From contig NZ_SFCC01000006.1 of NCBI RefSeq assembly GCF_004214935.1, positions 310,001-374,000 on the forward strand: a stretch of 64,000 bases of DNA, given 5' to 3'. Position 1 is the first letter of the stretch; each line of letters starts with the position of its first letter. Made by a program: the position numbers and the translations under genes. Of this stretch, positions 38,343 through 48,723 are shown piece by piece. Under the pieces are notes generated by a model. It saw only the letters and a program-made list of their open reading frames with translations. It did no database searches and was not told the origin of the DNA. Origin of the DNA: Amycolatopsis suaedae (lineage in GTDB: Bacteria; Actinomycetota; Actinomycetes; Mycobacteriales; Pseudonocardiaceae).

Positions 38343-39242
38343 ATGAGCACAACCCGCCACGGCGTACTCGCCGGGATCACCACCTCCGTCATCGTCGGCG
38401 GTTCCGTACCGGTGACCGCGCTGCTCGACGCCTACCCGCTGCTGACCGGCCAGGCACTGCGGTACGGCCTCGGCGGCCTGCTGCTGCTCGCGTTCGCCAG
38501 GCTGACCGGACGGCGGCTGCCCCGGCCCCGGCTGTCCGACGTGCCCGCACTCGTCGCGCTGGCGGCGACCGGAATGATCGGGTTCCAGGCGTTCCTGCTG
38601 CTGGCGCAGCGGCACGCCGAACCCGGGCTCGTCGCGGCCTTGCTCGGCGGCAGCCCGCTCGTGCTCGCCATCGCGGGCCCACTGCTGGCCCGCAAGCGAC
38701 CGTCGGCCACGCCGCTGGTGGGTGCGGTGCTGGCCGTCGCGGGGGTGGCGGTGCTGTCCGGTGGTGGTTCGGGCAGTGCGGCCGGGCTGCTGCTGGCCGT
38801 GCTGGCGATGCTCGCCGAGGCGGCGTTCACGTTGCTCGCCGTCGGCCTGATCGAGCGGCTCGGCCCACTGGCCACCGCGACGTGGAGCTGCTTCACGGCG
38901 GCGATCGGCGGGGCGGCTGTGGGCAGTTTCGCCGGTGGCTGGCGGGTGCCGGACGCGACCGAGCTGACCGCGTTGCTGGTGCTGGCCGTCCTGGTCACGG
39001 CCGTGGCGTTCGTGGTCTGGTACTTCGCCGTCGGGACGCTCGGCGCCGACCGGGCCGGAGTGCTGATCGGGATCATGCCCGTCTCCGGCCTGGTCGTCGC
39101 CCTGCTGCTGGGCAGGCAGTCCCTCGAACTGACCGACCTGGCAGGCGTCGCCCTCGTCAGCCTCGGTGTGGTGGTGGGCCTTACTTCCCGCCGCGTGCCA
39201 TCCGCAGCACGTCCAGAGCCTCGTCCAGCTGAGCTTCGGTGA
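38343..39242 (+). CDS. DMT/EamA-family transporter
   Basis: The protein has 299 residues with ten predicted membrane helices in two EamA repeats. [44 protein letters not shown] and [27 protein letters not shown] are typical of metabolite exporters. Control by the divergent MocR suggests export of an amino acid or vitamin-like compound. The 3' end overlaps fumC on the other strand by 62 bases, encoding its polar tail; a shorter end is not available in this frame. Confidence 0.82.
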   Translation: MSTTRHGVLAGITTSVIVGGSVPVTALLDAYPLLTGQALRYGLGGLLLLAFARLTGRRLPRPRLSDVPALVALAATGMIGFQAFLLLAQRHAEPGLVAALLGGSPLVLAIAGPLLARKRPSATPLVGAVLAVAGVAVLSGGGSGSAAGLLLAVLAMLAEAAFTLLAVGLIERLGPLATATWSCFTAAIGGAAVGSFAGGWRVPDATELTALLVLAVLVTAVAFVVWYFAVGTLGADRAGVLIGIMPVSGLVVALLLGRQSLELTDLAGVALVSLGVVVGLTSRRVPSAARPEPRPAELR

Positions 39243-40578
39243 GCTTGCCGTTGGCCACATGGCCGCGCTCGATGACCACCTCGCGGATGGTCTTCAGCTC
39301 CTTCAGCGCCTGCTTGGCGACGGCGGCGGCCTCCTCGTAGCCGATGTAGGCGTTGAGCGGGGTGACGATCGACGGCGATCCCTCGGCGTACTCCCGCGCC
39401 CGCTCGGCGTTGACCGTCAGGCCGGCGAACACCTTGTCCGCCAGTAGCCGCGACACCGCCGCGAGCAGCCGCGCCGACTCCAGCACGTTGCGGGCGATCA
39501 CCGGCAGGTTGACGTTGAGCTGGAAGTTGCCCTGCGCGCCCGCGTAGGCCACCGCGGCGTCGTTGCCGATCACCTGGGCGACCACCTGCAGCGTCGCCTC
39601 CGGGATCACCGGGTTGACCTTGCCCGGCATGATCGACGAGCCCGGCTGCAGGTCCGGCAGTGCCAGCTCGGCAAGGCCGGTGCGTGGGCCGGAGCCCAGC
39701 CAGCGCAGGTCGTTGGCGATCTTGTTCAGCGACACCGCGACCGTGCGCAGGTGACCCGACGTTTCCACCACGCTGTCCTGCGTCGCCTGCGCCTCGAAGT
39801 GGTCGCGGGCCTCGGTCAGCGGCAGCCCGGTCACGTTCGCCAGCTCAGCGGCGACGGCGCTGCCGAAGCCGTCGGGCGCGTTGAGGCCGGAGCCGACTGC
39901 GGTGCCGCCGATGGGCAGCTCGCCCAACCTGCCCAGTCCGGACCGCAGCCGCTCGATGCCGAAACGGACCTGCGCCGCCCACGCCCCGGCCTCCTGGCCG
40001 AGCGTGATCGGCACGGCGTCCATCAAGTGCGTGCGACCGGACTTCACCACGTCCGACCACTCGGCCGCGCGGCCCTCGATGGTCGTTGCCAGGTGATCCA
40101 GTGCCGGGATCACGTCGGTCAGCACGGCCTCGGTCGCGGCGACGTGGATGGTCGTCGGGAACGTGTCGTTCGACGACTGGGAGGCGTTGACATGGTCGTT
40201 CGGGTGCACGTCGCGGCCGAGCGCGCGGCTGGCCAGCGTCGCGATGACCTCGTTGGCGTTCATGTTCGACGACGTCCCGGAGCCCGTCTGGAAGACGTCG
40301 ATCGGGAAGTGCTCGTCGTGGCGGCCCTCGGCGACCTCGTCGGCCGCGGCCGCGATCGCGCCTGCCAGATCGGCGTCCAGCACCCCGAGCCGGGCGTTGA
40401 CCCGCGCGGTCGCGGCCTTCAGCAGGCCGAGCGCGCGGATCTGGGCGCGCTCCAGGCCCCGGCCGGAGATGGGGAAGTTCTCGACGGCACGCTGCGTCTG
40501 CGCGCGGTAGAGGGCGTCGGCGGGCACCCTGACCTCGCCCATCGTGTCGTGCTCGATCCGATACTCCTGTTCTGCCAT
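39181..40578 (-). CDS. fumC: Class II fumarase
   Basis: Fumarase hydrates fumarate to malate in the TCA cycle. The protein has 465 residues. The signature loop [15 protein letters not shown] (about 314-328) contains the catalytic Ser; [14 protein letters not shown] (about 97-110) and [13 protein letters not shown] are family motifs, and [11 protein letters not shown] is present. It matches Rv1098c in the conserved order, upstream of glpX. It is divergent from a flavin reductase gene. Confidence 0.92.
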   Translation of the reverse strand: MAEQEYRIEHDTMGEVRVPADALYRAQTQRAVENFPISGRGLERAQIRALGLLKAATARVNARLGVLDADLAGAIAAAADEVAEGRHDEHFPIDVFQTGSGTSSNMNANEVIATLASRALGRDVHPNDHVNASQSSNDTFPTTIHVAATEAVLTDVIPALDHLATTIEGRAAEWSDVVKSGRTHLMDAVPITLGQEAGAWAAQVRFGIERLRSGLGRLGELPIGGTAVGSGLNAPDGFGSAVAAELANVTGLPLTEARDHFEAQATQDSVVETSGHLRTVAVSLNKIANDLRWLGSGPRTGLAELALPDLQPGSSIMPGKVNPVIPEATLQVVAQVIGNDAAVAYAGAQGNFQLNVNLPVIARNVLESARLLAAVSRLLADKVFAGLTVNAERAREYAEGSPSIVTPLNAYIGYEEAAAVAKQALKELKTIREVVIERGHVANGKLTEAQLDEALDVLRMARGGK

Positions 40579-40682
40579 GCCGCCAGTCTGGCCCAGTTCG
40601 GACGGCCACGCGCCGTGTGTTCGACCACTAGGGTGGAAGTGTTCCCGATCACAGCCACCACCACTGGCGGAAGAGGTACGAC

Positions 40683-41672
40683 ATGAGTCGGCCCACCGAG
40701 GTCCTGACCGTCGACGTCGCCATCATCGGCGCCGGTCCCACCGGGTTGTTCGCGGCTTACTACGCGGGCTTCCGCGGTCTGTCCATGGCCATCGTCGACT
40801 CGCTACCCGAGCCCGGCGGCCAGGTCACCGCGATGTACCCGGAGAAGATGATCTACGACGTCGGCGGGTTCCCCGCCGTGCGCGGCCGCGACCTCGTGCA
40901 GGGCCTCGTCGACCAGGCGGCGCCGTGGAAGCCGACGTACCTGCTGGGGCGCAAGGCCGAGGGGCTGGTCGAGCACGGCGAGGGGTTCGAGTTGACGCTC
41001 GACGGCGGCGATGTCGTGCGGGCAGGCGCGATCCTGATCACCGCGGGGATCGGCGAGTTCACCCCGCGGCCGCTGCCCGCTGGCGACGGCTGGCTGGGAC
41101 GCGGGATGGTGCACTTCGTGCCCGCGCTGGAGGCGCACCGCGGACAGCACGTGGTGGTCGTCGGCGGCGGCGACTCGGCGTTCGACTGGGTGCTCGCGCT
41201 GCACCCGGTGGCGGCCAGCGTCTCGCTGGTGCACCGGCGGTCGAAGTTCCGGGCGGCGGAGTCCATCGTGCGGGAGGCCAGGGAGCTGGGCATCCGGATC
41301 ATCACCGACGCCGAGGTCACCGCGCTGCGCGACCGCGACGGCGTCCTGGCCGAGGTGGAGGTCGAGGTCAAGGGCGGTGGTACGGAGGTGCTGCCGGCGC
41401 AGACCGTCGTGGCGGCGCTGGGCTTCACCGCCGACCTCGGGCCGATCGAGAACTGGGGCCTGGAGATCGACCACCGGGCCATCGGCGTGGACAGCACCAT
41501 GCGAACGGCCCGGGACCGGATCTACGCCGCCGGGGACGTCGCCGCCTACCCGGGCAAGGTGAAGCTGATCGCCACCGGCTTCGGCGAGGCCGCCACGGCG
41601 ATCAACAACATCGCGGTGGCCCTCAACCCGGAGGCACACCTGTTCCCCGGGCACTCGTCGAACGTGGAGTAG
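40683..41672 (+). CDS. Ferredoxin/flavodoxin-NADP reductase, thioredoxin-reductase-like
   Basis: The protein has 329 residues. The FAD motif [17 protein letters not shown] (17-33), [21 protein letters not shown] (near 45-65), the NADPH motif [16 protein letters not shown] and the C-terminal FAD segment [24 protein letters not shown] are typical of YumC-type FNRs. The Cys pair of true thioredoxin reductases is absent, so it likely reduces ferredoxin. It is followed after 2 bases by a small gene in the same direction. Confidence 0.83.
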   Translation: MSRPTEVLTVDVAIIGAGPTGLFAAYYAGFRGLSMAIVDSLPEPGGQVTAMYPEKMIYDVGGFPAVRGRDLVQGLVDQAAPWKPTYLLGRKAEGLVEHGEGFELTLDGGDVVRAGAILITAGIGEFTPRPLPAGDGWLGRGMVHFVPALEAHRGQHVVVVGGGDSAFDWVLALHPVAASVSLVHRRSKFRAAESIVREARELGIRIITDAEVTALRDRDGVLAEVEVEVKGGGTEVLPAQTVVAALGFTADLGPIENWGLEIDHRAIGVDSTMRTARDRIYAAGDVAAYPGKVKLIATGFGEAATAINNIAVALNPEAHLFPGHSSNVE

Positions 41673-41674
41673 CT

Positions 41675-42052
41675 ATGGGCCAGGAAACGTCGACGACGGT
41701 GCTGTGGCGCCCAACCGGTCCGGAGGAGCTGGAGCTGGTGCGGCAATCCGGCTGGCGCGCCTGGCCGCCACGGCTACCTGAGCAGCCGATCTTCTACCCC
41801 GTGCTCAACGAGGAGTACGCGATCAAGATCGCCCGTGACTGGAACGTTCCGCACAGCGGTGTCGGCTACGTGACGCGGTTCCGGGTCGAGTCCGAGTTCC
41901 TCCGGCGCTACCCGGTCCAGCAGGCCGGCGGCCGCACGATCCTCGAGCTGTGGGTTCCCGCCGAGGAACTCGACGAGTTCAACACGCACATCGTCGGCCA
42001 GATCGAGGTCACCCACGAGTTCCGTCCGTCGTCAGAGGCACCTGCTCGATGA
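41675..42052 (+). CDS. Conserved protein annotated in relatives as ADP-ribosylation/crystallin J1
   Basis: The protein has 125 residues, no signal peptide. It carries WRPTGPEELELVRQSGWRAWPPRLPEQPIFYPVLNEEYA, IARDWNVPHSGVGYVTRFRV and LELWVPAEELDEFNTHIVGQIEV, a pattern widespread in bacteria. The name used for this family is historical and no ADP-ribosyl hydrolase residues are seen. It lies directly after the reductase gene, probably in one operon. Function unknown. Confidence 0.75.
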   Translation: MGQETSTTVLWRPTGPEELELVRQSGWRAWPPRLPEQPIFYPVLNEEYAIKIARDWNVPHSGVGYVTRFRVESEFLRRYPVQQAGGRTILELWVPAEELDEFNTHIVGQIEVTHEFRPSSEAPAR

Positions 42053-42072
42053 GCAAGCCGGCGTGGTGGCCT

Positions 42073-42846
42073 TCACGAGCTTGGGGAGCCGGGCGGCTTC
42101 GGAGCCGTCTGCTCGGTGATCCAGCTCGCGTAGGCGATGGCGGAGGTGTAGATCGACGGCGCGGTCGCGCAGGTCTCGTCGCCGTTGCCCGGCCGGCTGG
42201 TCACACCGACCAGCCGCCAGCGGTCGCCGACCCTGGTGATCTGCGGGCCGCCCGAGTCGCCGTAGCACGACCCGGCCTTGGCTCCGGGGTTGCTGGTGCA
42301 CAGTTCGACCTTCGGGTCGAAGTCGTCCGTGCAGCCCTCGGTGACGAGCTTCGTGTCCAGCTGCCGCAGCACCGCCGGGTAGTCGCCGCAGCCCTGCTGG
42401 GGGCAGATCTGCCCCCAGCCGAGCAGCCGGGTGACGGTGTCCGGCGGCGCGGCGTCCGCCCTGGCGATCGGCTCGGCCTTCACCGGCTGCGTCAGCTCGA
42501 CCAGGCCGATGTCGCCGCCCGCGCCGTCCGGGTTGTAGTCGGGATGGCGGATCAGCCTCGCCGCCTTGACCAGCTCGCCGTCCTTGGTGCGGTCCCTGCT
42601 GCCGACCCTGGCGTTGAGCAGGTCGGTGTTGCGCCCCTGCAGGCAGTGGGCGGCGGTCAGCACCCAGCGCGGGTCGATCAGCACACCGCCGCAGCGGTGC
42701 GAGCCGGTGCTGGTCTGCAGCGAGACGATGAACGAGTAGTCCTGGTCGGCTTCGACACCGCCGACGATGAACAGCCGGGTGGCCGCGGCCGGCGTGGCGA
42801 GAGCCAGCGCCAGTACGACGGCCGCGAGCAGGGAGCGAACGATCAC
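42073..42846 (-). CDS. Secreted trypsin-like serine protease (S1 family)
   Basis: The protein has 257 residues. A signal peptide ends near residue 22 (ATPAAA-TR) and the mature start FIVGGVEA resembles the activated IVGG end, so only a very short pro-piece is present. The triad is H67 (TAAHC), D112 (GDIGLV) and S198 (GDSGGP). The specificity-pocket position lies in [12 protein letters not shown], where Gly or Ser rather than Asp precedes, so trypsin-like cleavage is not certain. Several Cys pairs are kept. The GTG start overlaps the glpX stop (GTGA). A family A fragment (GTGGTGGCCTTCACG) overlaps its end near 42061. Confidence 0.85.
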   Translation of the reverse strand: MIVRSLLAAVVLALALATPAAATRLFIVGGVEADQDYSFIVSLQTSTGSHRCGGVLIDPRWVLTAAHCLQGRNTDLLNARVGSRDRTKDGELVKAARLIRHPDYNPDGAGGDIGLVELTQPVKAEPIARADAAPPDTVTRLLGWGQICPQQGCGDYPAVLRQLDTKLVTEGCTDDFDPKVELCTSNPGAKAGSCYGDSGGPQITRVGDRWRLVGVTSRPGNGDETCATAPSIYTSAIAYASWITEQTAPKPPGSPSS

Positions 42847-43895
42847 GGCAGCGGGGGCACCGCGTCGTTGTCGCCGTCGAAGTCGACGGAGGAGTAGTCC
42901 CGCAGCTTGGTCAGCCGGTGGTAGCCGTCGATCATCCGCACGGTGCCGGACTTGGACCGCATGACGATCGACTGCGTCGTCGCGCCGCCCTCCCGGTAGT
43001 GCACACCGCGCAGCAGGTCGCCGTCGGTGATGCCGGTGGCGCAGAAGAACACGTTGTCGCCACGGACGAGGTCGTCGTTGGTGAGGACGCGGTCGAGGTC
43101 GTGGCCGGCGTCGATGGCCTTGGCGCGCTCCTCGTCGTCCTTCGGCCACAGCCTGCCCTGCAGCTCGCCGCCGATGCACTTCAGCGCGGCCGCGGCGATG
43201 ATGCCCTCGGGGGTGCCGCCGATACCGAGCAGCATGTCGACACCCGTGGTCGGCCGCGCCACCGCGATGGCACCGGCGACGTCACCGTCGGAGATGAACC
43301 GGATCCGGGCGCCCGCTTCGCGGACCTCCTTGACCAGCTGCTCGTGCCGGGGCCGGTCGAGGATGCAGACGGTCACGTCGGACACACCGCTCTTCTTGGC
43401 TTTCGCCACCCGGCGGATGTTCTCCGCGATCGGGGCGGCGAGGTCGACCGAGCCCGCGGCCTCCGGCCCGACGGCGAGCTTCTCCATGTAGAACACGGCG
43501 GACGGGTCGAACATCGCCCCGCGCTCGGCGACGGCCAGCACCGCCAGCGCGTTGGGCATGCCCTTGGACATCAGCGTGGTTCCGTCGATCGGGTCGACGG
43601 CGACGTCGCACTCCGGCCCGTCGCCGTTGCCGACCTCCTCGCCGTTGAACAGCATCGGGGCCTCGTCCTTCTCGCCCTCCCCGATCACGACGACGCCGCG
43701 CATGGAGACGGTGCCGACGAGCTGACGCATCGCGTCGACGGCCGCGCCGTCGCCACCGTTCTTGTCGCCCTTGCCGACCCAGCGGCCCGCGGCCATCGCC
43801 GCGGCCTCGGTGACCCGGACCAGTTCCATCGCCAGGTTGCGGTCGGGCGCCTCCCTGCGGCGCGGCTGGCTGCTGGCTGGACTTGGGCTGGACAT
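42843..43895 (-). CDS. glpX: Class II fructose-1,6-bisphosphatase
   Basis: GlpX removes the 1-phosphate in gluconeogenesis. The protein has 350 residues. The metal and substrate motifs [31 protein letters not shown] and [26 protein letters not shown] are present, with [16 protein letters not shown] near 42. It is the Rv1099c counterpart, and the major FBPase in actinobacteria. The gene of DUF4245 that follows in mycobacteria is absent here. Its stop overlaps the start of the serine protease gene. Confidence 0.92.
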   Translation of the reverse strand: MSSPSPASSQPRRREAPDRNLAMELVRVTEAAAMAAGRWVGKGDKNGGDGAAVDAMRQLVGTVSMRGVVVIGEGEKDEAPMLFNGEEVGNGDGPECDVAVDPIDGTTLMSKGMPNALAVLAVAERGAMFDPSAVFYMEKLAVGPEAAGSVDLAAPIAENIRRVAKAKKSGVSDVTVCILDRPRHEQLVKEVREAGARIRFISDGDVAGAIAVARPTTGVDMLLGIGGTPEGIIAAAALKCIGGELQGRLWPKDDEERAKAIDAGHDLDRVLTNDDLVRGDNVFFCATGITDGDLLRGVHYREGGATTQSIVMRSKSGTVRMIDGYHRLTKLRDYSSVDFDGDNDAVPPLP

Positions 43896-43977
43896 GCGGC
43901 CTCCCGGGTCACGTGCGGCGGGTTCTCAGTCTCTCAGATCCCCGCTGGCGGTCCCGTTCAACCGCGCATGGCGAACG

Positions 43978-44205
43978 TCACTGTCCGTCGTCGCCGTCCT
44001 CGACCGACGCGAGCGCGGTCTCCACCCGTTCCCGGGCGCCTTCCAGGTGCCGCTCGCACAGGCGGGCCAGTTCCTCGCCCTTCTCCCACAGCGCGAGCGA
44101 CTGCTCCAGCGACAGGCCGCCGGCCTCCAGGGTGCGGACCACCTCGACCAGCTGGTCGCGGGCCTGCTCGTACCCGAGTTCGTTGTCGGTCTGGCTCTCG
44201 CTCAC
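43978..44205 (-). CDS. xseB: Exodeoxyribonuclease VII small subunit
   Basis: The protein has 75 residues, a helical hairpin with [44 protein letters not shown]. It binds XseA to form exonuclease VII, which degrades single-stranded DNA. The GTG start at 44205 overlaps the stop of an unusual middle gene (GTGA). Confidence 0.9.
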   Translation of the reverse strand: MSESQTDNELGYEQARDQLVEVVRTLEAGGLSLEQSLALWEKGEELARLCERHLEGARERVETALASVEDGDDGQ

Positions 44206-44582
44206 GCGAAGGTTCTCCCGTGTTGTCGGCTGCCCGCGCACACTACCGCGCTGGCCATCGCGTGGTCGTAGCCGACGAACGCGAGCGCGAACTCCTGGCC
44301 GTCGCCATCGGTGACGGCGTCCTCGATCTGGTTCTGCGCGCGGGCCACCCGCTTGCGGTGGGCGCTGCCCTCGGCGAACCACCAGCGGGTGCCGACGTAG
44401 AGCGAGGTCGCCTCGGACAGCTGCCGCAGCCGCGGCGGCAGGTTGCGGCAGCCGGTGCGGCCGGCCAGCAGGGCCGTCCAGCAGGAGGTGGCCGCCGCGT
44501 CGGCGGCCTGGGCGCTGGCGAGCACCGACGTGGCACCGGCGCGGGAGGCGGCGTCGGTCGTCAGCGGCAGGAACTGGTGCAC
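44202..44582 (-). CDS. Hypothetical protein inserted between xseA and xseB
   Basis: The protein has 126 residues, soluble and mainly helical, with two Cys in the first half ([18 protein letters not shown]) and one near the end ([11 protein letters not shown]). [19 protein letters not shown] and [26 protein letters not shown] may be the conserved core. The GTG start overlaps the xseA stop (TAGTG) and the stop overlaps the xseB start (GTGA), so it is translated within the operon. xseA has GGAGGA at its end as ribosome site. The mycobacterial operon has no such gene. Function unknown. Confidence 0.65.
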   Translation of the reverse strand: MHQFLPLTTDAASRAGATSVLASAQAADAAATSCWTALLAGRTGCRNLPPRLRQLSEATSLYVGTRWWFAEGSAHRKRVARAQNQIEDAVTDGDGQEFALAFVGYDHAMASAVVCAGSRQHGRTFA

Positions 44583-45838
44583 TAGTCCTCCTCGCCCGGT
44601 GTTCGCACCGTCGCGGACACGGCACCGTCGGCGACCCGGATGCGGACGACGCTGCCGTCGTTCACCTCGGAGACCGATCGGAGTACGTGGAGGTTGCCTT
44701 CCGGATCGGAGAATTGCACGACGGCGTACCCCCGATCGAGTGTCGCGGCCGGTCCGAGCGCGGTCAGCCGGGCCCGCGCGGCGGTCAGCGCGGTCTGTTC
44801 GCGGGTGAGGTGGGCGAGGATCTCCCTGCGGCCGCGTTCCTTCTGGACCATGACCTCGTCGGCGCGGCGGTCGATCGGGCCGAGCGGGTCGGCCAGCACG
44901 GGACGGCTACGCAGCTGGTCGAGCAGGCGCCGCTGGGTGTCCACCCAGCCGTGCAGTGCACGGCGGCCGCGGTCGCGCATCTGCCGTACCCGGGTGGCCT
45001 CCTCCTTGACGTCGGGAACGATGCGCTTACCCGCGTCGGTCGGGGTGGAACAACGCAGGTCGGCGACGTGGTCGAGCAGCGGGGTGTCCGGCTCGTGTCC
45101 GATGGCGCTGACCACCGGGGTGCGCACGGCGGCGACCTCGCGGCACAGCGTCTCGTCGGAGAACGGCAGCAGGTCCTCCACACTGCCGCCACCGCGGGCG
45201 ATCACGATCACCTCGATCGCCGGGTCTCTGTCCAAAGTGGTCAGTGCGCGGACGATTTCCGGAACCGCCTGAACGCCCTGCACGGCGGTGTTGAGCACGC
45301 GGAAGTTGGCCGACGGCCAGCGGGCCCTGGCGTTGACGAGAACGTCGCGTTCCGCCGCCGAGGCGCGCCCGGTGATGAGGCCGATTCCCTTGGGAAGGAA
45401 GGGAATCTTGCGCTTGCGTTCGGGAGCGAACATGCCCTCGGCCGCGAGCAGCCTGCGTAGCCGCTCGATCCGGGCGAGCAGCTCGCCGACGCCGACCGCG
45501 CGGATCTCGTCGGCCCGGAGGCTGAGCGCGCCGCGTCCGAAGTAGAACGTCGGCTTGGCGTGCACGACCACGCTCGCGCCCTCGCGTAGCGGCGGTTCGA
45601 TCGACCGCATCAGGCCCATCGGGCAGGTGACCGACATGGAGACGTCGGCGGCCGGGTCGCGCAGCGTGAGGAACGCGGTCTGCGTGCCGGGGCGTGCGGT
45701 GAGCTGGGTGACCTGGCCCTCGACCCAGACCGTGCCCAGCCGGTGGATCCAGTCGGCGATCTTGCGGGCGACCGTGCGGACCGGCCACGGCGTCTCGGCG
45801 CTCGATCCGTCCCTGGCCGCGGTGTCGGGACCCGTCAC
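44582..45838 (-). CDS. xseA: Exodeoxyribonuclease VII large subunit
   Basis: The protein has 418 residues. An OB-fold (about 20-115; [28 protein letters not shown]) precedes the catalytic region with [35 protein letters not shown] and [24 protein letters not shown]. The C-terminal coiled coil is followed by LDRGYAVVQ. It cuts single-stranded DNA from both ends in repair. The GTG start overlaps the stop of the Rv1109c-like gene (GTGA), completing a four-gene coupled operon. Confidence 0.92.
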   Translation of the reverse strand: MTGPDTAARDGSSAETPWPVRTVARKIADWIHRLGTVWVEGQVTQLTARPGTQTAFLTLRDPAADVSMSVTCPMGLMRSIEPPLREGASVVVHAKPTFYFGRGALSLRADEIRAVGVGELLARIERLRRLLAAEGMFAPERKRKIPFLPKGIGLITGRASAAERDVLVNARARWPSANFRVLNTAVQGVQAVPEIVRALTTLDRDPAIEVIVIARGGGSVEDLLPFSDETLCREVAAVRTPVVSAIGHEPDTPLLDHVADLRCSTPTDAGKRIVPDVKEEATRVRQMRDRGRRALHGWVDTQRRLLDQLRSRPVLADPLGPIDRRADEVMVQKERGRREILAHLTREQTALTAARARLTALGPAATLDRGYAVVQFSDPEGNLHVLRSVSEVNDGSVVRIRVADGAVSATVRTPGEED

Positions 45839-46380
45839 TGGCCGTTGTTCTCCTCGCTGGCCTCGCCGGTGCGATGCAGGTTGCCGAGGCGGCGGGCGAG
45901 CATGCCGGTGAACTGCGGACGGTTCGCGTGATCGCGTTCGTAGGCCAGGATTTCCTCGAGCTGCTCGGCGCTGAACCGGCGCAGGCGGGCGCGCAGCTGG
46001 GGCAGTGTGAGGTCGTCGTAGCCGGCGACCCCGGCCGGGCCGGCGGTGTCGAACTCGCCCTCGGGGTGGTCGGCGGCCAGCGCCTGCTCCTCCTGTGACC
46101 ACGGGTCGTCGGCGACGCCGTTCGTGCTTTCGGCGGGGAGGTCCTCGTCGAAGGTCGCCCAGCTGGGCGCCTCCTCGACCGGGCGGAGGGCGGCGAGGGC
46201 GTCGTCACCCTTGATGGCCAGCTCGGTGATGTGTTGTTGAACACGCATGGAGAGCTGGAGGACCTGGCTGGCGACGGTCACCGGAAGGCCGGTGAGCTGC
46301 CGGGGGAGTTCGCGAGCCCGCTCGACGGTGGTCACGGCGAGGCCCGCTGCGATCCGGAGCGGGAGCGGGAGAGGCTTCAT
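45835..46380 (-). CDS. Lipid-droplet-associated-type protein (Rv1109c-like)
   Basis: The protein has 181 residues. The N-terminal 60 residues hold amphipathic helices ([45 protein letters not shown]), as in the mycobacterial protein that binds lipid droplets. An acidic middle and a C-terminal helical region ([25 protein letters not shown]) follow. The latter resembles a small domain found in many actinobacterial proteins. ATG 46380 is chosen over a longer frame. It is divergent from ispH and leads the xse operon. Confidence 0.72.
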   Translation of the reverse strand: MKPLPLPLRIAAGLAVTTVERARELPRQLTGLPVTVASQVLQLSMRVQQHITELAIKGDDALAALRPVEEAPSWATFDEDLPAESTNGVADDPWSQEEQALAADHPEGEFDTAGPAGVAGYDDLTLPQLRARLRRFSAEQLEEILAYERDHANRPQFTGMLARRLGNLHRTGEASEENNGQ

Positions 46381-46484
46381 GCCGCTTAGCCTGCCGCATG
46401 TGGGCCGTCCTGCCCAACCGGATGGGGGAAGTGGCGCAGCGTGCGTGACGGTGCGCACAGAGGGTGAGCCCGTACCCTGGGGGT

Positions 46485-47429
46485 ATGAGTGGGAAGCGAG
46501 TGCTGCTGGCGAAACCCCGTGGCTATTGCGCGGGCGTCGACCGGGCGGTGGTCGCCGTCGAGAAGGCCCTCGAGATGTACGGCCCGCCGGTCTACGTGCG
46601 CAAGGAGATCGTGCACAACCGGCACGTCGTGGAGACCCTGCGGGAGCGCGGCGTGATCTTCGTCGAGGAGACCTCCGAGGTGCCCGAGGGGGCGCTGGTG
46701 GTGTTCTCGGCGCACGGTGTGTCGCCCGCGGTCCACGCCGAGGCCGCCGAGCGCAACCTGAAGACCATCGACGCGACCTGCCCCCTGGTGACGAAGGTGC
46801 ACAAGGAGGTCAACCGGTTCGCCCGCGACGACTACGACATCCTGCTGATCGGCCACGAGGGCCACGAGGAGGTCGAGGGCACCGCCGGTGAGGCGCCCGA
46901 CCGCGTGCAGCTCGTCGACACCGCCGAGGACGTCGACAAGGTCGAGGTGCGCGACCCGTCGAAGGTGGTGTGGCTGTCCCAGACCACACTGAGCGTCGAC
47001 GAGACGATGGAGCGGGTCGACCAGCTCAAGGCGAAGTTCCCGCAGATCTCCGACCCGCCGAGCGACGACATCTGCTACGCCACGACCAACCGTCAGGTCG
47101 CCGTCAAGGCGATGGCCGCGGAGTGTGACCTGGTGCTGGTGGTTGGGTCGCGGAACTCGTCGAACTCCAAGCGGCTGGTCGAGGTCGCCCTGAAGGCCGG
47201 CGCGCGGGCGTCGTACCTGGTCGACTTCGCGTCGGAGGTCGACGAGTCGTGGCTGGACGGCGTCGAGACCGTCGGCGTGACCAGCGGCGCCTCGGTGCCC
47301 GACGTGCTGGTGATGGACCTGCTGAAGTGGCTGTCCGAGCGCGGCTGGGACGACGTCGAAGAGGTCACCACGGCGAACGAGAAGGTCGCCTTCGCGTTGC
47401 CGAGGGAGCTACGTAGCGCGGTGCGCTAG
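46485..47429 (+). CDS. ispH: 4-Hydroxy-3-methylbut-2-enyl diphosphate reductase
   Basis: IspH is the final enzyme of the MEP isoprenoid pathway, making IPP and DMAPP. The protein has 314 residues. The three Cys that hold the [4Fe-4S] cluster are C15 (PRGYCAGV), C99 ([11 protein letters not shown]) and C197 ([11 protein letters not shown]). [11 protein letters not shown] and [11 protein letters not shown] hold the diphosphate. The ATG at 46485 is standard. It matches Rv1110 (LytB2). A family B repeat cluster follows. Confidence 0.93.
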   Translation: MSGKRVLLAKPRGYCAGVDRAVVAVEKALEMYGPPVYVRKEIVHNRHVVETLRERGVIFVEETSEVPEGALVVFSAHGVSPAVHAEAAERNLKTIDATCPLVTKVHKEVNRFARDDYDILLIGHEGHEEVEGTAGEAPDRVQLVDTAEDVDKVEVRDPSKVVWLSQTTLSVDETMERVDQLKAKFPQISDPPSDDICYATTNRQVAVKAMAAECDLVLVVGSRNSSNSKRLVEVALKAGARASYLVDFASEVDESWLDGVETVGVTSGASVPDVLVMDLLKWLSERGWDDVEEVTTANEKVAFALPRELRSAVR

Positions 47430-47449
47430 CCCTGGCCTTCGGGGTCCGG

Positions 47450-47625
47450 GCGTGGTCAACTCGCCGGGCCCGGGAGGTGGACTCGCGGGGCGCGAACGGT
47501 GGACTCGCGGGGCGCGAGTGGTCAACTCGCGTGTTCTGAACGGTCAACTCGCGCGCAGGAACCTACGACTCGCGCGTGGGAACGTACGACTCGCGCGTGG
47601 GAACGTACGACTCGCGTGTTGCGCG
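47450..47625. repeat. Tandem repeat cluster, family B, between convergent genes
   Basis: About eight tandem units of 20-22 bases share the core ACTCGCG. Examples are GTGGACTCGCGGGGCGCGAACG, GTCAACTCGCGTGTTCTGAACG and GTACGACTCGCGCGTGGGAAC (two identical neighbours near 47565-47610). The gap lies between ispH and the DUF6542 gene, which converge. The same unit is found, more decayed and in both orientations, at 4139-4575. Confidence 0.8.
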
Positions 47626-48579
47626 TCAGCGGTCTTCCTCCCAGGGGCGGCGCGGAGGCGCGCTTCGGCGGCCGCGCGGGTCCTGACCGCGGCCACGCGA
47701 GCCCGGGGCGTCGCCCCGGGACCCGGGGGCCTCGCCGCGCCTGCGCGGCGGCTCGCCGTCCTCCGGGCGCGGCCGCCTCGGCCGCGCGCCACCGGCCCGT
47801 TCGGGCGCGCCACGTTCCCCGGACCGCCTCGGCGGCGGGTCGTCCGGCCTCGGCCGGCGCCCCCTGCCCGCGGCACCTCCGGCGGCGGCACCGCCGGACG
47901 CGGCACCGGAGCCCCGGCGCGGACCGCCCTGCGGCGGCCGACCGCCACCGCGCGGCGGCGGACCGTCCAGGTCGTCACGACCGCGTCGCGCGCCAGACGG
48001 CCGGGCGCCCTCGCGCGGCTCCCTCGGCTTGCGGGGCGGCGCGGGCGGCCTGCTGGCCTCGGCGGGCTTCGCCTCGCCCTTGACCGGCGCGTCCGGGTCA
48101 CGCTCGCGGTAGATGCGGTAGAACCCGATCGCCAGCACGACGGCCGTGGTGATCGCCATGGTCGGGAAGCCGTTGATCAGGGGCGTACCGACCGCGAGGC
48201 CTTTCTGCAGCATGTCGGCGTTGTCCGGCAAACCCGACACCAGCAGCACCACGCCCAGTACCGTCACCGCGAGGACCAGCGGCGGCTGCACCATCGGCCC
48301 GAACAGGCTCCGTCGCTGCACCGCGCAGATCGCGCCCACCGAGCCAAGGAAGAAGCAGACGTGGAACAGCAGATCCGCCACACCGGAGATCTGCAGGTCC
48401 AGCTTGCCGTCGTCGAGCTGGAGGTTCACGACGGCACCGATCACCGACAACCCGAGCGCCAGCAACACGGCCGCCCACCAGGGCAAACCTCTGCGCACGC
48501 CGATGACGGGGAGTTCATCCCACGGCACGTCGACGTCGTCGGCATCGGGATCGCTACGGCGATCGGGTACTGCGGTCAC
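47626..48579 (-). CDS. DUF6542 membrane protein with long disordered basic tail
   Basis: The protein has 317 residues. After an acidic start (DPDADDVDVPWDE) come four membrane helices (about 30-155; GLPWWAAVLLALGLSVIGAVVNLQL, VCFFLGSVGAICAV, LVLAVTVLGVVLLVSGL, MAITTAVVLAIGFY). The 160-residue tail is almost only Pro, Arg, Gly, Ala and Ser. It is the counterpart of Rv1111c, whose role is unknown. The start is GTG 48579. Confidence 0.75.
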   Translation of the reverse strand: MTAVPDRRSDPDADDVDVPWDELPVIGVRRGLPWWAAVLLALGLSVIGAVVNLQLDDGKLDLQISGVADLLFHVCFFLGSVGAICAVQRRSLFGPMVQPPLVLAVTVLGVVLLVSGLPDNADMLQKGLAVGTPLINGFPTMAITTAVVLAIGFYRIYRERDPDAPVKGEAKPAEASRPPAPPRKPREPREGARPSGARRGRDDLDGPPPRGGGRPPQGGPRRGSGAASGGAAAGGAAGRGRRPRPDDPPPRRSGERGAPERAGGARPRRPRPEDGEPPRRRGEAPGSRGDAPGSRGRGQDPRGRRSAPPRRPWEEDR

Positions 48580-48723
48580 GAGGCAACACCGTATCCCGTG
48601 GTCAGGCCTGAAGTTGCTACCCCTGCCACAACGATGTGCATGCGACCACTCGTCCGCGTCTCCCACCTCACACCACTGGGGCGCATGAGCGGGCTTCTTG
48701 GTTGCCTCCCCCGGGAGGGTGTG

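Noticed and set aside
36891..39260. 789-codon minus-strand frame joining MocR with the region opposite the exporter
   Set aside because: The MocR domain starts at 38276. The extension is antisense to the DMT exporter, which has ten clear membrane helices.
47450..47625. Possible CRISPR array
   Set aside because: Units of about 21 bases are contiguous, with no unique spacers of constant length, and no cas gene is near.
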